Shown here one piece after another: positions 46,139-58,934 of a DNA stretch of 64,000 nt (the stretch's first letter is position 1; each line of letters opens with the position of its first letter). The position numbers and the translations under genes are program-made. The notes beneath the pieces are model-generated. The model did no database searches, was not told the DNA's origin, and was given only the letters and a program-made list of their open reading frames with translations. Origin of the DNA: Poa pratensis (lineage: Eukaryota; Streptophyta; Magnoliopsida; Poales; Poaceae); NCBI GenBank assembly GCA_947311845.1, contig CAMZMU010000075.1, positions 24,341,421 to 24,405,420 on the forward strand, written 5' to 3'.

Positions 46139-46693
46139 TATTGTCAAACATCACTAGGACAAACTAAACGTACAAGACATATTGTCTACAAAGAGTGCAC
46201 TTGGCTCCTCTCTCATCCCCGCCCCGACTGACAGTGGGAGAGAAGAAGGGAGCGGAGGAGGAAGATAGATACTGAATTGGTGATGGGGGAGAGGGAAAAA
46301 TTGGTGTTGAACTGAATTGAAAAGTATGGATACCGGGCAACAAACACCCGATTTGAGCCGTTCCTTGGAAAAATTCTACGAGTAGTAATGAAAAAACAAT
46401 ACGAAATCCAAAGCAACCCAGCATGGGCCCCAAAACTATAACCAGAAGCCTTATTAACAGTATCGTACCCAAGTGGACCCGAACTCGAGCCCAACTGTAC
46501 TAGATCCCCTCGAAATCCACAAGCCACGCGAAGGCGTCTTGAAAGCTCTGGCAGCGACCAACGACTCCACTCCACGTCCACGGCACCTTCCCCTACCGCG
46601 CAAGACTCCTCGGCGAGGTCAGACGAACGAGAGCGAATTTTTTTTCCCAAATCGGCGGAGGCCCGCCGCCGCGCACGTCTACCCGGCGCGGCG
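46139..46693 (+). promoter_or_regulatory. Upstream region of the amidase-like gene
   Basis: This is the 555 bp between the Helitron 2 end and the start codon. The last 200 bp become GC-rich and probably include the 5' UTR. No clear TATA box is seen. Because Helitron 2 ends here, the promoter can only be about 0.5 kb of non-transposon DNA. Confidence 0.4.
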
Positions 46694-49600
46694 ATGGCCC
46701 CGCGGAGCCCTCTCTGGGCCGCCCTCCTCGTGCTCATGCTGACCGCGACGGGGCTGCCGCGGGGCGGGGCGTTCGGTGGGCTGAAACTGCCGTTCAGCCC
46801 CGGGGACGTGCTCCCGATCCTGCCGCGGCAGGTGGCGTGGCCCGTGATGAACACGCTCCACAGCGCCGTCGACCTGCTGCCCTCCTTCGTCGCCGCCGTC
46901 GCCCCGGGCGACCCCGCCCCCGCCGCCTGGAACGGCTCCTGCTTCGCCGTCAACGAGGCCGCGATCCAGCTCACCCCGGGCGACCGCAACGGGACGGAGA
47001 TTGGTGGCGGCGTGATCCGCCTCAAGGTCTGCCCTTCAAACCTCGAATCGCGTTGACTCGGTTTTTGCTGGATTATTATGTGAAATTAGGTGCGACTGCT
47101 TGGGCGTGTAGTAGGTACTACCTAATTGATTCCGTACAGGAGTTGAGTAGGTACCTCTGGGAACTACTCAACTACTGCAAATTAGGGAGAGTTGTTCTAG
47201 TGCATCCTTGCTGCTTAGTTATAATTAAGATGGAGGTCAACGGAACTTCGTGTTGAATGTGCACATTAAGCTTTGATGTCTCACTTTATTTCTATGTTGC
47301 TTGTTGGGGCCAAGATATCCCAGCTATCAATGAACTTTCCAGAGTAGTTTTTGTTGATCTGATTTATGATTTTTTCTTGAGCCACGACTGTAAATCAATC
47401 GCTAGAAATGATAACATCATCATAGATAGTAGGAGCTTCACAAAGAAAATAGAATCACGACATCATGGCTAATTGCGTTGTTCTTTTAATTTATGATAGT
47501 TCTCTACTTCATGCATAATGCATATTAGGATTTCTTTTCGTATTTTGAACTCATGTATTTGTAGTAGTTGGTCCCTGAAGGTAACGCTACTTGGTGATTT
47601 ATAGATTTATCCTTGTATACTAGCTATTCTGCATGAGGTGCTGAATAGTATATTAGTATTATATACATACTAACTTCTCGGTAGATATTAATTATTTGCT
47701 TTAACTTATCCTGCACTAGCCATTTTAAAAGAGGAATCTTAGCTATTCAGTATTTGCTTGAGCCGATCCTGCAATAGGCATTTTAAAATAAGAATATATG
47801 GGTTGACTTGATCTGCACTAGACAAGCTTGTGATCATGAACATTGGCTGTTTTGGATGGTCTGACTATCTGAATAAACATGGGTTTTGTGTTAACATGTC
47901 TTCCCATTATGCAGACTGCTTCTGCTCAGAGCTGGGCATGCATGGATCTTTATGTGTTTGCAACACCGTATAGGATAACATGGGACTACTACTTTGCTGC
48001 CCGCGAACACACTTTGGAGATAACATCATGGGAAGAAGAAGCTGAACTGGAATATGTATATCTCTTTCTGAAAGATTTATTAAACTTCAGTAGCCTGTGA
48101 AAGTAATAGCTAATTGATTTCCACGCTTTTATCAGGTGAAGCAGCACGGTATCTCTGTTTTTCTCATGCCATCTGGGATGCTAGGAACTTTGTTATCTTT
48201 GATTGATGTCCTGCCTTTGTTTTCAAACACTGGCTGGGGTCAAAATTCCAACTTGGCCTTTTTGGAGAAGCATATGGGAGCTACATTTGAGAAACGCTCT
48301 CAACCTTGGGTTGCTAATATTAGAAAGGAGGATATACAATCTGGCGATTTTTTGGCTCTGTCAAAGATTCGAGGACGATGGGGTGGGTTTGAGACATTAG
48401 AGAAATGGGTAACTGGTGCATTTGCTGGGCATACTGCTGTCTGCCTGAAAGATGAGAAGGGTGATCTCTGGGTTGCAGAATCAGGCTTTGAGAATGAAAA
48501 GGTAATCTAGAACTTGCTATAGTATGAATGAAATCTTCGTTGTTCATCGCTAACATGTTTCGGCTGTTGTTACTTCATTTGTTATCTTCACCCTAATCAT
48601 GTTCGGTAACAACATAACTATTACTGTTACTAATGCTTATCGCCTTCTGATCATACTGAAAATAGTGACGAATAATCCAAATTTGTACTTCTTAGTTCTT
48701 ATCAATGTACTCATCGTTTTGTTTAAATATCATATCGAGCCAAGTTACGCCAGAAATTCGCTTTGGAGCTCGGGCTCATATGCTCCCGTTATTTTCGACA
48801 AAATTTAGCAAATTGAAAACTCATCAAAAAATTCCGAAAAAAATCATGCATGTACCTGACCATGTTGCGCACCACCATGATTTTTTTCGCGCCGAAATGA
48901 CATCGTATGCGCCCTGTACAAAAATGACAAATTTCCTGTCAGATTTGAGATTCAAAATTTGAATTTTCTGACACGAAATTTGTCATTTTTGTACAGGGCG
49001 CGTACGATGTCATTTCGGCGCGAAAAAAATCATGGTGGTGCGCAACATGGTCAGGTACATGCATGATTTTTTTCGGAATTTTTTGATGAGTTTTCAATTT
49101 GCTAAATTTTGTCGAAAATACCGGGAGCATATGCTCCCGGGAGCCAAAACGCTGCTCTCCTGGTATTCAACCTTTACTTGCTAGGTTAGCCTTACAGTGG
49201 TTATACTACTTTGCTCTTATTCCAAGGATAATTTTATGCCCTTTTGGCTTTAACTAACTGCCTGATCAGCCTTGGATATCTGTCACAAGACAACTTTGAA
49301 GCCAGCAGCAGAACTTCTCTTTTCCAAAATAAATAAATATATATGAGTATTCCATGTATGTTTACTCCTGTACAAATAACTGCAGTCCTGTTTTGTCTTG
49401 ACTGTACTGAATCTCAATAACAGGGAGAAGAAATTATTGCTATAGTTCCTTGGGATGAATGGTGGGAAATGGCACTCAAGGATGGTTCTAATCCTCAGAT
49501 AGCCCTTTTGCCATTACACCCTGATATACGTTCTAGATTCAACGAAAGTGCTGCGTGGGACTTTGCCCGGAGCATGGTCGGAAAGCCTTATGGCTATCAT

Positions 49601-51523
49601 AACATGTTATTTAGCTGGATTGATACTATAGGGGATAATTTTCCACCTCCCCTTGATGCTAATCTGGTAATTTCTCCCCGGCCTTTGCAAAGCCTTGATT
49701 AACTTTTTTTTGCACCTTAACCATGTTGCATATTTACTTTCAGATTTATCAGTGTTTAGACATAGTTCTTCTTGATGTTTCGAGTGCCTATGTAATCTTA
49801 TTGATACAGCCAAATTCTGTTGTCTAAATCTGAATAAAAATCAAGGTTATAAAAAGCGCGCTTAAGCGCACACTTAAGCTCGCTTAGACTCTGAGCGGAG
49901 CAAAACGCCTAGCGCTCAACTGCGCTTAAACGTGCGCTCAGCGCTTTAATTCTTGAGATAAGAGAAAAGCGGAGGCAAAACGCTCAATTAGCGCATTGCG
50001 CTTAATAGAACCTTGATAAAATAGAACGAATTTCATGCTTTGGAGGTATGTTCTTAGTTACTATCTTTTAAAAGGTTAGGAAGCATACTTGGAAACATGT
50101 ATCAGTGTAGAAGAAAGCACATGATTTTTTGAAGTTAGATGCAGACGTGATACTGAATTGGCAATGATGTGAATGATGTACTCCACGTTAACGGCATAAC
50201 TCTAATAGAGGACCTGGGCCTTTAAAACTGAAGGTATATGAGTATTTGCTTGGTACAAGCTTTCAGTGAAGACTAGTTAACTTATATAAAGTTGACTCAT
50301 GTATTGCACCATTTTATCATAGGTAGTGTTTGAATTGCTCAATATTTTTTCATTACTGTTTTTCAGGTAATGGCTGTTATGTCAATGTGGACTAGATTAC
50401 AACCACTTTATGCTGCGAACATGTGGAATGAAGCTCTTAACAAACGACTTGGGACTGAGGTTTGTAAACTACTTTGTACTGTGGCTTCTTTTGACAGCTA
50501 GGGTGTCGGAGCCTCTAGGGTCCTAAAAGTTTGCGGTGATTCAAGCTCACACAAGGTTAAAAAAATGGTTATGGTTTCATTTAAGGTTTTTTGGCACACG
50601 AGTTAGATTCTGGATGTATGCATGCTTGCAGCCTTCCTACCGCAACTTAAATGCACTAGCTTTCTCTTGGTGCTCTGGGACTGGCCTGATTGTTTTGCTC
50701 AAATAAGCTGTTGTTTTTCTTTCTTAAAGATTGGTTATGCGCAGTTATCAAACTGATGGTATCTATTTTATCCAGGGTTTGGACCTTAAGGGTATCATTG
50801 TTGAGACTGAAAGTCGTGGTATGTCTTTCGATCAGCTGCTCACCATCCCTGAGCAAGATGAATGGGTATACAGTGATGGCAAATCAACCACTTGTGTTTC
50901 CTTCATCCTCGCAATGTACAAAGAGGCTGGAGTGTTTGCTCCTTTCACAGAGTCGATTCAGGTCACTGAGTTTACTGTAAGTGTCGCAAATCCCTTCATC
51001 TGTCATAGTTGCAATCGATCGTGTTATTCTTCACTTTTCATTGTAGATGAGCTATGCTTTTCCATTAATTAATCTACATTTCTCTTCAAGCCATTTTATC
51101 CTTTCACATGATATATATTTATGTCCAGTTTGAAAGTTTTAAATCAGTCTTAGATGTAGAAATGTCTAATCTGAAAGTTCTTAACCAGCCTCTTCATCTG
51201 TCATCGTTGCAGTTGGAAGTGTCATTCTTCATTTCATTGTAGACAAGCTTTTTCAGCAGTCAACTCTTGTTCTTCTGGTTGATTGATCCCATGTTTCTCT
51301 TCTGCCTCAGATACGAGACGCATACATGCTCAAGATTTTCGAGGACAACCAGGCCAGGCTTCCGAGCTGGTGCCACACCGAGGCAGACCAGGCTCCGTTC
51401 TGCCAGATACTTGGGGAGTACAGGATGGAGCTACCCGAGTACAACTCGATAGAGCCATATGCAAAAATGAACGAGAACTGCCCATCGCTACCACCGACGT
51501 ACAAGCGACCATCACGCTGCTGA
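46694..51523 (+). CDS. Predicted secreted permuted papain/NlpC-like protein, seven exons, 529 residues
   Basis: Exons: 46694-47026, 47915-48055, 48136-48501, 49424-49666, 50367-50459, 50776-50976, 51311-51523. All junctions are GT-AG and all exons are multiples of three, and the joined frame is open to TGA. Residues 1-27 are a signal peptide (LWAALLVLMLTATG core). NGS and NGT sequons suggest glycosylation, so the protein probably acts in the secretory path or apoplast. The order IQSGDFLALS, then FAGHTAVC (His257), WVAES (Glu273), WDFARSMVGKPYGY, and STTCVSF (Cys432) matches circularly permuted papain-like amidases of the YiiX/DUF830 type, where His precedes the catalytic Cys. That assignment is inference from motif order. 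The substrate is unknown. The first exon is GC-rich, as usual in grasses. It lies 2.9 kb upstream of EDS1 in the same orientation. Confidence 0.85.
48759..49151. mobile_element. Large foldback MITE in intron 3 of the amidase-like gene
   Basis: Two arms of about 180 bp (48759-48941 and 48968-49151) are inverted copies differing at only a handful of positions, separated by a loop of about 25 bp. The ends read TTTGGAGCTCGGGCTCATAT and its inverse variant. A transcript of this intron would form a very long hairpin. No clear target duplication was found, so the superfamily is undecided. Confidence 0.85.
49840..50019. mobile_element. Small MITE in intron 4 of the amidase-like gene
   Basis: Inverted ends of about 20 bp, ATCAAGGTTATAAAAAGCGC at the left and the inverse of ATCAAGGTTCTATTAAGCGC at the right, enclose a 180-bp segment rich in alternating GCGCTTAAGCGC motifs. 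It has no coding capacity. Confidence 0.65.
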
Positions 51524-53358
51524 CATAAATAGGCTGCTGCTGTTGCTGTTTCCGGAAGTAATTGTTGTTTAAGTTATGCGTATAAACAAGGCTGTATATA
51601 GTTGTTTAGTAGATGGCTGTTTTCACAGGCTAGCAAAGGGCACTCACAGAGCAGTTCTGAATCCAGGCTCCTAGTGTGAGCCTGGCTTGGAGGATTTGCT
51701 CGCATAGATACAACTTTGGAACGATAGCTATGAAAACTTGGATGTTGATGATGTATCTTTGCTTCATGAAGCTTATGTCCCTGAAATAAAATCCACGTGT
51801 TGTTCAAATGTTGCATGGCCTGCGTTTGCTTCGATTTGATATTAAGTAGGAATCTTACAGTGTAAATTTCATATATAAATAACATTTGGTTAGATCTCAT
51901 GGAAAATTTCTTCATCACAATCAAAGTGAATTTCTCTTGGCATAACATTCAAATAGACATGGCATCCCAATTTTATAGGTTTTCAATTCCTGCACTTTTC
52001 CTATCATATGAATTAAAGGAGCCCTACATAGTATCGACATTCAAGCCATAGGTGTTCTTTGAGAACTGAACGAAAAGAACACACTTTCAAGAACTTTTGG
52101 GTTTATGGTGCAATGCAAGAGGTGACTTGGACAAATAAATGATAGCAAGTAAGCCGAGAAGCAATTAGAGGTTAGAGCCTCTATGCGTGATAACTTATGA
52201 TAATATGTCTCTTAAGTAGGCTAAGTTTCTAGTGTCATACAAGGGAGCCCTTATTTTGCACTTAAGTGCGACCGTATCCCTATCACTAATTTGTTGCTTT
52301 CTCTCCTCACTCTCTTTTCTAAGCATTATTTGCCATATATCTTAGGGACGACAGAAGTTGTCGAGCGACTTTAAATTGTAGTTCAAGAATGAAAACAACT
52401 TTATATAATTAGCTTAGCATTGGGTGTTAAGCTTAACGATATTGCTACGTTTCTTTACGCACTTTAAATTATATTTTAATCAAGGACTGTGCTACTAAGG
52501 GCACGTGTCCTAAATTAGCCTTTTATGGGCACGGCCAAAATATGGTAACCACACATGCATGCAGCCAACCACGTAGATTGCTTTTTTGGTTTTCAAACTT
52601 TAAAATGTTTTATCTCCTAAACGGTAAATCAAATTTCAGATCCATTTTCACGGTTGGTTTTGTCTTGTTGACGAATCTTCGAATCTAGATCCATGTTGAT
52701 ATGTTTTGATAACTTTTTCTCGACATTTAGTTGCCAGATTATATTCACTTGTTTACCGGTAAAGTCAAGTTGGTTACCAGGTTAAAATCAGAATGGTCAC
52801 CAGATTTTTTGAACTTTGTTTCTCGCCAACATAATCTTTTTCTAATGGTAACTTCATATTTTACGTACTTAAAGTGGATCGAATACTCACTTTCTAGACA
52901 TGCAGATCATGGCTATGAGAAAAAAAAAATGTAAAACTTATCTGGTAACTATGAATTATTTGGCTGGTAACCGTTAACTAATATATGGTAAGTACAATAT
53001 TATAATCTGGCAACTATCGATGATAAAAAGTTGGTCGAAACATATTAAGATATGATCTTGTTTTAAAGTACTCGTCGAGACGAACCCGGCTGTGAAAACG
53101 GATATTCAATTCGATTAATGGTTTATATGATAATTAGTTTTAAATTTTTGGATTCTAAAAAGATTCCATGCATGCATGCATGCGAGTATTTGGTCCTTAA
53201 ATTAAGAATGCTAACCGGCCGGAAGGAAAGACTGGGCATGTTTCCTAATTAGAAAACCCGTTTAATCAATACTGTGTTGTTTGGTTATATTTTTGTCTCA
53301 CGTCTCTTAAAATTCGTGTTAATCAATTTCTCTCACCTTCAACATCTGCTTTGGTCGA
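51524..53358. other. Amidase 3' UTR and intergenic region with a long inverted repeat
   Basis: The first 250-300 bp are the likely 3' UTR. From 52594 to 52710 and, inverted, 53037 to 53152 lie two diverged arms (TTTTCACGGTTGGTTTTGTC-like against CCGTTTTCACAGCCGGGTTC) that mark an old MITE-like or Mutator-like element of roughly 0.6-0.8 kb. A (GCAT)n tract is at 53168-53182. No gene is seen. Confidence 0.5.
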
Positions 53359-53374
53359 GACACAAATGGTATTA

Positions 53375-54040
53375 TTTTTTTTTGCGATGAGAGACACAGA
53401 TATTACATCGAACAAGTTACAAAAAGGCCCTCATAAGAAACGAAATTACAACCCAGCCCTTGTGCAACTCGACCACGCCGGAGACGACGCTGCGCTGTCG
53501 GTGGCGCGCCGCTGCTCAAACTCCTCTCGATGCCTTGGATCAGGAGCATCCCCAAGCCAGCGGGAAGTCGCCGATCACCGATCCCAGAGGATCTACGCCG
53601 GAGGCCTCCGTCGTCGTCATGCCGATGAAAACCTGCAACTCTCGGAAGATCTTGCGCCAGATCCGCCGTCCCACGGAATCCGGCGAAGGGGAAGTCGAAC
53701 CGAGCAGCTCCGTAGAACCGCAGGCTCGACGAAGGTGGCAGGTCGACGCCAGAGCTCCTCAGAGCACCACCGTCGAGGGGAAGGACCACCACCTGCAAAA
53801 ACCACTCCGGCCACGCCTCCTCCGCCATGACGCCGCCGGCTGGCACCCAACTCACACCTACACTACATATATGCACAGATCCGTCGATTCCCCGTCCTCC
53901 GCCGCCGGAGCGGCTGCCGGAGGGCGAGGAATCGAGCGGATCGACGGCGATGAGGTGGCCCGAGCTGGAGGTCCCAAAAGTCTCCTTTCTATACTGTAGA
54001 CGGGGAAAGGTGAAGGCCAAGGTCCTTCTGCGGTAGCAGT
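53375..54040 (-). mobile_element. PolyA-tailed retroposon (666 bp) with 16-bp target duplication
   Basis: GACACAAATGGTATTA occurs at 53359-53374 and 54041-54056. A run of nine T at 53375-53383 is the polyA tail of a minus-strand insert. The insert reads CTACCGCAGAAGGACC at its 5' end and ...TCTGTGTCTCTCATCGC before the tail. A minus-strand frame covers almost the whole insert (54047-53403, 214 codons, the first few in the flank), without a recognised domain. No RT is present, so this is a LINE-mobilised sequence: a truncated LINE or a processed transcript copy. Confidence 0.78.
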
Positions 54041-54341
54041 GACACAAATGGTATTATAATCATAAAGATGTCATAGGTCAGTTGGCTTTTCCTATTTTTT
54101 CTCAGTTTCATCTAAGGATATTCTTATTTTTCACGCGAATTTTGAAAGATGCAACTTTCGTAGGAGAAACAGCAACTTTCTAGGGATTATTATAGTAGAG
54201 AAAAAAACGTTTTCGCTCGTGCTGTGCCAGTGCCACTAGGAGGCTAGCCGCTCGGCCCGCAACTGTCGTACCGTATCAGCCACCGGTGAAGGCTCGAAAT
54301 TGCCACATCACCATCCACCATCCGTCAACACACCGGCGACA

Positions 54342-54347
54342 AGTCAA
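54342..54347 (-). promoter_or_regulatory. W-box-like site upstream of EDS1
   Basis: AGTCAA, i.e. TTGACT on the minus strand, lies 72 bp before the start codon. Another TGAC core is at about 54323-54328 (CGTCAA). WRKY factors bind such sites and EDS1 genes respond to defence signals, but two short matches could be chance. Confidence 0.3.
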
Positions 54348-54418
54348 CCCGGCAGCGATCTCAACCATCAAAGTGTAGCAGACTTTTCCAGGTGCTGTAG
54401 CCCCACCGGCACACCACG

Positions 54419-57377
54419 ATGCCGATGGACACTCCGCCGCGGCGCGCGGCGGCGCTGTCCGACGACGACCGCCTGCTCGTCGCCCACTGCGCCGCGCTCT
54501 CCTTCCCGTCGGGCTCCCGCTCCCCGGCCTCCGCCGCCGCCGCCGCCTCCTCCTTCCAGGTGCACCACGCGTCCCACCCCTACCCCTGCGCGGCCTTCGT
54601 CTTCCCGCCCACCTGGTCCGCCGCCGACTGGATGCCCTCCTCCCCCGACGGCGGCGGCCGCGCGCCGTTCGGGGACGCGGAGGTCGACCCGGCGCTCTTC
54701 CGTCGTCTCCGAAGCGTCGGGAGCGGCGTCCCCGCGCGCGCCAGCGCCGCCTTCATGGCCGCCTTCAGAGGCCTGCTCGACGGCTCGCCTCTGCAGTCCG
54801 AGGTGAGGACCTTATTCGGTCGCTGCTTCGATAAAACTATATATCTGAACCTTTTGCACTTTGCTACTTCAGTGGCTTGGTAAGTAGAATATGAACTAAG
54901 AACACACGGTTTCAGGAAACCTTCTTTCTCTTGGAAGAAAATCTTCATTCCGGTTGTCATAGAATGCTCCTTTTGTATCAATATTTTTTTGCTGCTCCAA
55001 TTGTATCAAAATATGTGAACCAACACTGAGCTACGGGATGTGGACTGGAGTATTTGGAGATTAGTGTATTGCTATGGTGGTTTTAGTAGTAGGGAGCCTC
55101 TTTTCCTTGTTTGATCTGTATTTTCCGTATTGTCTTAATGCTTTTAAAGTTTTTTTCCACGAGTTTTCGTTTTCATAATACTTCTATGGCTCATTTAGTC
55201 TCGAGCTTATGAAACAGAGCAAAGAGGTGCTTAAAGTTCGTAGATGGAAGGCGGCAAAGTAGTTTGGCTTAGTGCCATTTATGTTCCATGAAAACAAGTA
55301 AAATGAACCAGATGTTCTGTCAATTTGACAGAAAAATGAAGTGACCACAGTGTGTTCAGCTATTCCACCGATTTCCTCTCCACTTTTTTTTGATGGTCTT
55401 TGTTTTTCTTCTGGTTGTGGTCATAGATCTTTCATAGTCTTACCTCATGTTCTGCTATATTTATATCAACATAATGGAAGTGTTTTTTATATGATGAATT
55501 TCATTTGAACTGCATTTTCCTGAATGAAAAAGGGTGATTTTTGTTGCTTTGTATTACAGGTATCTAGAGCGGTGGCAGAGGAGAAACGCATCGTGTTCAC
55601 AGGCCATTCATCAGGGGGTTCAGTAGCCACTCTTGCTGCCATATGGTTTCTTGAGAACTGTACCAGACGGGGAAGTGTGAATCAAGCACAGCCGTTTTGT
55701 GTGACCTTTGGGGCACCTCTGGTTGGAGATAATGTTTTCAACCATGCTGTTAGAAGGGAGGGCTGGTCGCAGTGTATTTTGCATTTCATCGTGCCACTAG
55801 ACATCATCCCACGAATACCACTGACCCCCCTTGCATCCTCTAGAGAACAAATTCAATCTGTTCTTGATTGGTTATCTCCTCATACTCCAAACTTATCACC
55901 TGCTGGGAATTCGCTTATCATTCCTGAGTTCTATGAAACTTTGTTGAGAAGCACACTATCTATTGCCAGCTATGAAGCATGTTCTTTCATGGGATGCACT
56001 AGCTCGATCCTAGGAACACTGACGTCCTTCATTGAGCTCTCCCCTTACAGACCCTGTGGGACTTACCTTTTCTTGACAAGTCCTGAACAACTGATTGTTC
56101 TCACAAACTCGGATGCTGTATTGCAGTTGCTATTCTACTGCCTTCAATTGGATCCCCAACAACAATTGCTTGATGCTGCTGCCAGAAGTTTAAGTGCTCA
56201 CTGGCAATATGAATCGATTAAGCAATGTGTGACACAAGAGATAGCTTGTGTGGATTACCTAGGAGCAATTTCATCATCCCTTCCTGGTAGGCCAATGAGT
56301 GGACCAGCAATTGGTGGACTTGAACTGGTAAGCAATCCCCTTCTTCAAAAACAACCGTAGGTTGCCATTGTAAACATCTGGTTTCCTGGTGAACTGTTAT
56401 GTGTGAAAGCAGTAGTTTGGAAACCATCAGTGTTGGCTTTTGGCATATGTGTGAAAGCAGTAGTCTGGAAACCACATGTCTAGGTTATGAAATAGCAATG
56501 GATACATCATATTTATACAAGTAACTGTTTCCGTCCAATGACACAATTCTACTAGTTCTGTTTTCGTTTCCATATGTCCCCCAAGTTTTATCCACTAATA
56601 AAGTAAATTAATTAACCATTCCAATCACTTAATATTCCGGTGGCCACTTTCATATTACAGAGTAAGGAAGCTATGCTGAGCCTTGCTGCAGCTGGACAAT
56701 GGGAGAAACAGAGAGAGATAAACCAAGCAAAGATTGATGCAAACTGCAGTAAAATTCAAGAAGCGATGAAGTCCCTGAACGAGTACAAAAGAACATGCGA
56801 GCTCCATGAAGTGAGTTACTATGATTCCTTCAAGCTTCAGAGGGAAGTGCATGACTTCAATTCAAATGTACGTAGGTTGGAACTAGCCGGCCTATGGGAC
56901 GAGATAATTGAGATGTTGCGAAGACGTGAACTTCCAGATGCGTTTGAAGGGCGAGAAGAGTGGGTGAATCTCGGAACCTTGTATCGTCGGCTGGTCGAGC
57001 CCTTGGACATTGCAAACTACTACAGGCATTCCAAGAACGAGGACACCGGCTCCTACCTCTGCAAGGGGAGGCCGAGACGTTACAAGTACACCCAGAAATG
57101 GCGCGAGCAGTCGCTGCGCATCCCATTAGGTTCCAGCCTCGAGTCGTGCTTCTGGGCAATGTCTGAAGAACTCCAGGCTGAGATGATCAACGGCAAATCT
57201 TTTGAGGATCTGAAAGACAGGGTCGGTAAACTCGAGAGTGATGCACTTGGATGGTTCACCTCTGGAAGTCTTGGCAAAGATGTGTTTCTGAGCAGCTCAT
57301 CCTTTGTGAAATGGTGGAAGACACTTCCAGAGAAGCACAGGTCTGCATCGTGCGTCGCGAGAATTATGCCTCCGTAA
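54419..57377 (+). CDS. EDS1: EDS1-type lipase-like immune regulator, three exons, 622 residues
   Basis: Exons 54419-54802, 55560-56327 and 56661-57377, GT-AG junctions, all phase 0, stop TAA. EDS1 is a nucleocytoplasmic hub that pairs with PAD4 or SAG101 to relay signals from TIR-type and some other immune receptors and in basal resistance. The alpha/beta-hydrolase lipase-like domain (residues about 20-385) shows the nucleophile elbow FTGHSSGG (Ser145) and an Asp in VPLDIIPR (Asp209); I could not place the third triad residue with confidence. The C-terminal EP domain (about 385-622) carries AMLSLAAAGQWEKQREINQA, RRLELAGLWDEIIEMLRRRE, RPRRYKYTQKWRE and the terminus SCVARIMPP. Length fits cereal EDS1 proteins (about 600-630). 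Start: MPMDTPPRR; the second Met two codons later is an alternative. No lesions are seen, so it is probably functional. Confidence 0.93.
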
Positions 57378-58525
57378 GGTAAATTCTCCATGGAGCTAGG
57401 CAGCTAGCCATTTCCGGTATACCACGAATTGCTGCCACTGTATATTTGTGTGTCTGAACTCTCATGTATAGTGCTTTGTATGTATTCTCCACGATAAACA
57501 CACTTTAAAAATGCTAAACAGTTGTCAGATAAAACTGTCATACCTATGGTTTTATGTCGGCTGATCAAATTAAGAACTCCTTTTATGGTTTTACGTTGCC
57601 TGATCAGTACACCCATCTGGGGAGTATTTCGGTTTTGTGCTTGACAATACCTCTGGTAGCTGGTCATTAACTTTCAATGAACCACTATTAACCAAAATTA
57701 CTGTTCTGTACTCCGCATAAAAAGTCATGCTTAAAGTTTACACTGTTAATAGTGTACTAAAATCTCAATAGGTGGATATTGCATTCTTGCAAACGATCAG
57801 ACGTGAAACATTATCCGCCATAACAGTGAAGTCAAGTACTAGTACTAAAATCAACCAAATTACTATGATCTACACTCTATGTCCCCAAATTTTCCTTCTT
57901 CCTATAAGGATACCCCGCGCGTTGCGGATGGTATCCCTTTAAACTCCACCGTGTGAGTGAAAGGATATGAGATGTATGAAACATAAAGTTGTCTACATGA
58001 ACTTGCAATATTTTATTGGTGGCCATAGTTGAGATGCTAAATTTTAATCGACGTGAAATGGTTCTATATTTGACCAATTAAATTTGATGCTAAATGAAAA
58101 TTAGTTAAATCCATATATAAGATGAAAATAACGGGCTGAAAAAACTAATGATGTTGGATAGATTGCGTGAGGATATGTCACATGTTGCTGCATAACCTCT
58201 TTGAAAAATCCTTAATGGTTACATATAGAGGAGCACGTAATCTCGAACATCAGTTAGATGTTATCATTGAAACAATTGACCAAAAAGAGGGGAAGGACAC
58301 ATATGAGAGGGATATTAGGGTTGAGCGTGTGTTCATTAGTGTTGAGAAGAGGGGAGGAGGCAAGGTACACAATTTATGACTTATCCAATTAGTGGTATGG
58401 CGAAAGAACCGTAAGATGTACTCGAAGGGATATTAGGGTTGAGCGTGTTCATCAATATTAAAAAGAGGGGAGTAGAGATGTAGTCGAAAAAGCAACATAA
58501 CCGAGACGAGACCGCCATCAACACG
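57378..58525. other. EDS1 3' UTR and intergenic region with a worn Helitron terminus
   Basis: The first 120 bp (to about 57500) are conserved in the downstream EDS1 fragment and are probably 3' UTR. At 57902-57935 the sequence CTATAAGGATACCCCGCGCG matches the inverted 3' end of the small Helitron at 34764, with CTAG mutated to CTAT; its other end was not found. From 58310 to 58525 are copies of a repeat (gttgagaagaggggaggagg) also present near 61020. Confidence 0.5.
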
Positions 58526-58931
58526 TGGCAAACACCCTAACTCACATTATCAACACCATTTATCCTTTACCGAGCACACTCGATGCATAGTTTCTATGCA
58601 AGGAAAGAATTATCGAGAAGAATGATGGCAAACAATCTATGGAAATCCATCTAAAATAGAGGCTATGAGGGAAAACCCAACGGGAAATATCCATAAAACC
58701 CAAAATCATTGGTAAGATAAGCAGGGCCACTACTGGAAAAATGAAACCAATCTCGGCGTAATCCCTCCTTAAATTCCTGCCGCTTTTCGGTGCAACCCCT
58801 CCTTAAATTCCTCCCACTTTTCATCACACATCGAAAGATCTCAAGACGTCGCACCACACATCCATCTCCCTGCCCCCTATATAATCCCCCCAAATCTCCT
58901 TCCCCGCCCCACTCTCTCTTCTCCGTGTGAC

Positions 58932-58934
58932 CCC

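Noticed and set aside
46213..47025. 270-codon minus-strand frame opposite exon 1 of the amidase-like gene
   Set aside because: Antisense to a spliced gene with a clear signal peptide and consistent exon phases; it is a GC-rich shadow.
48759..49151. Foldback taken as a microRNA precursor
   Set aside because: The arms are far too long and too perfect for a plant miRNA precursor; a MITE is the simpler reading, with siRNA production only a possibility.
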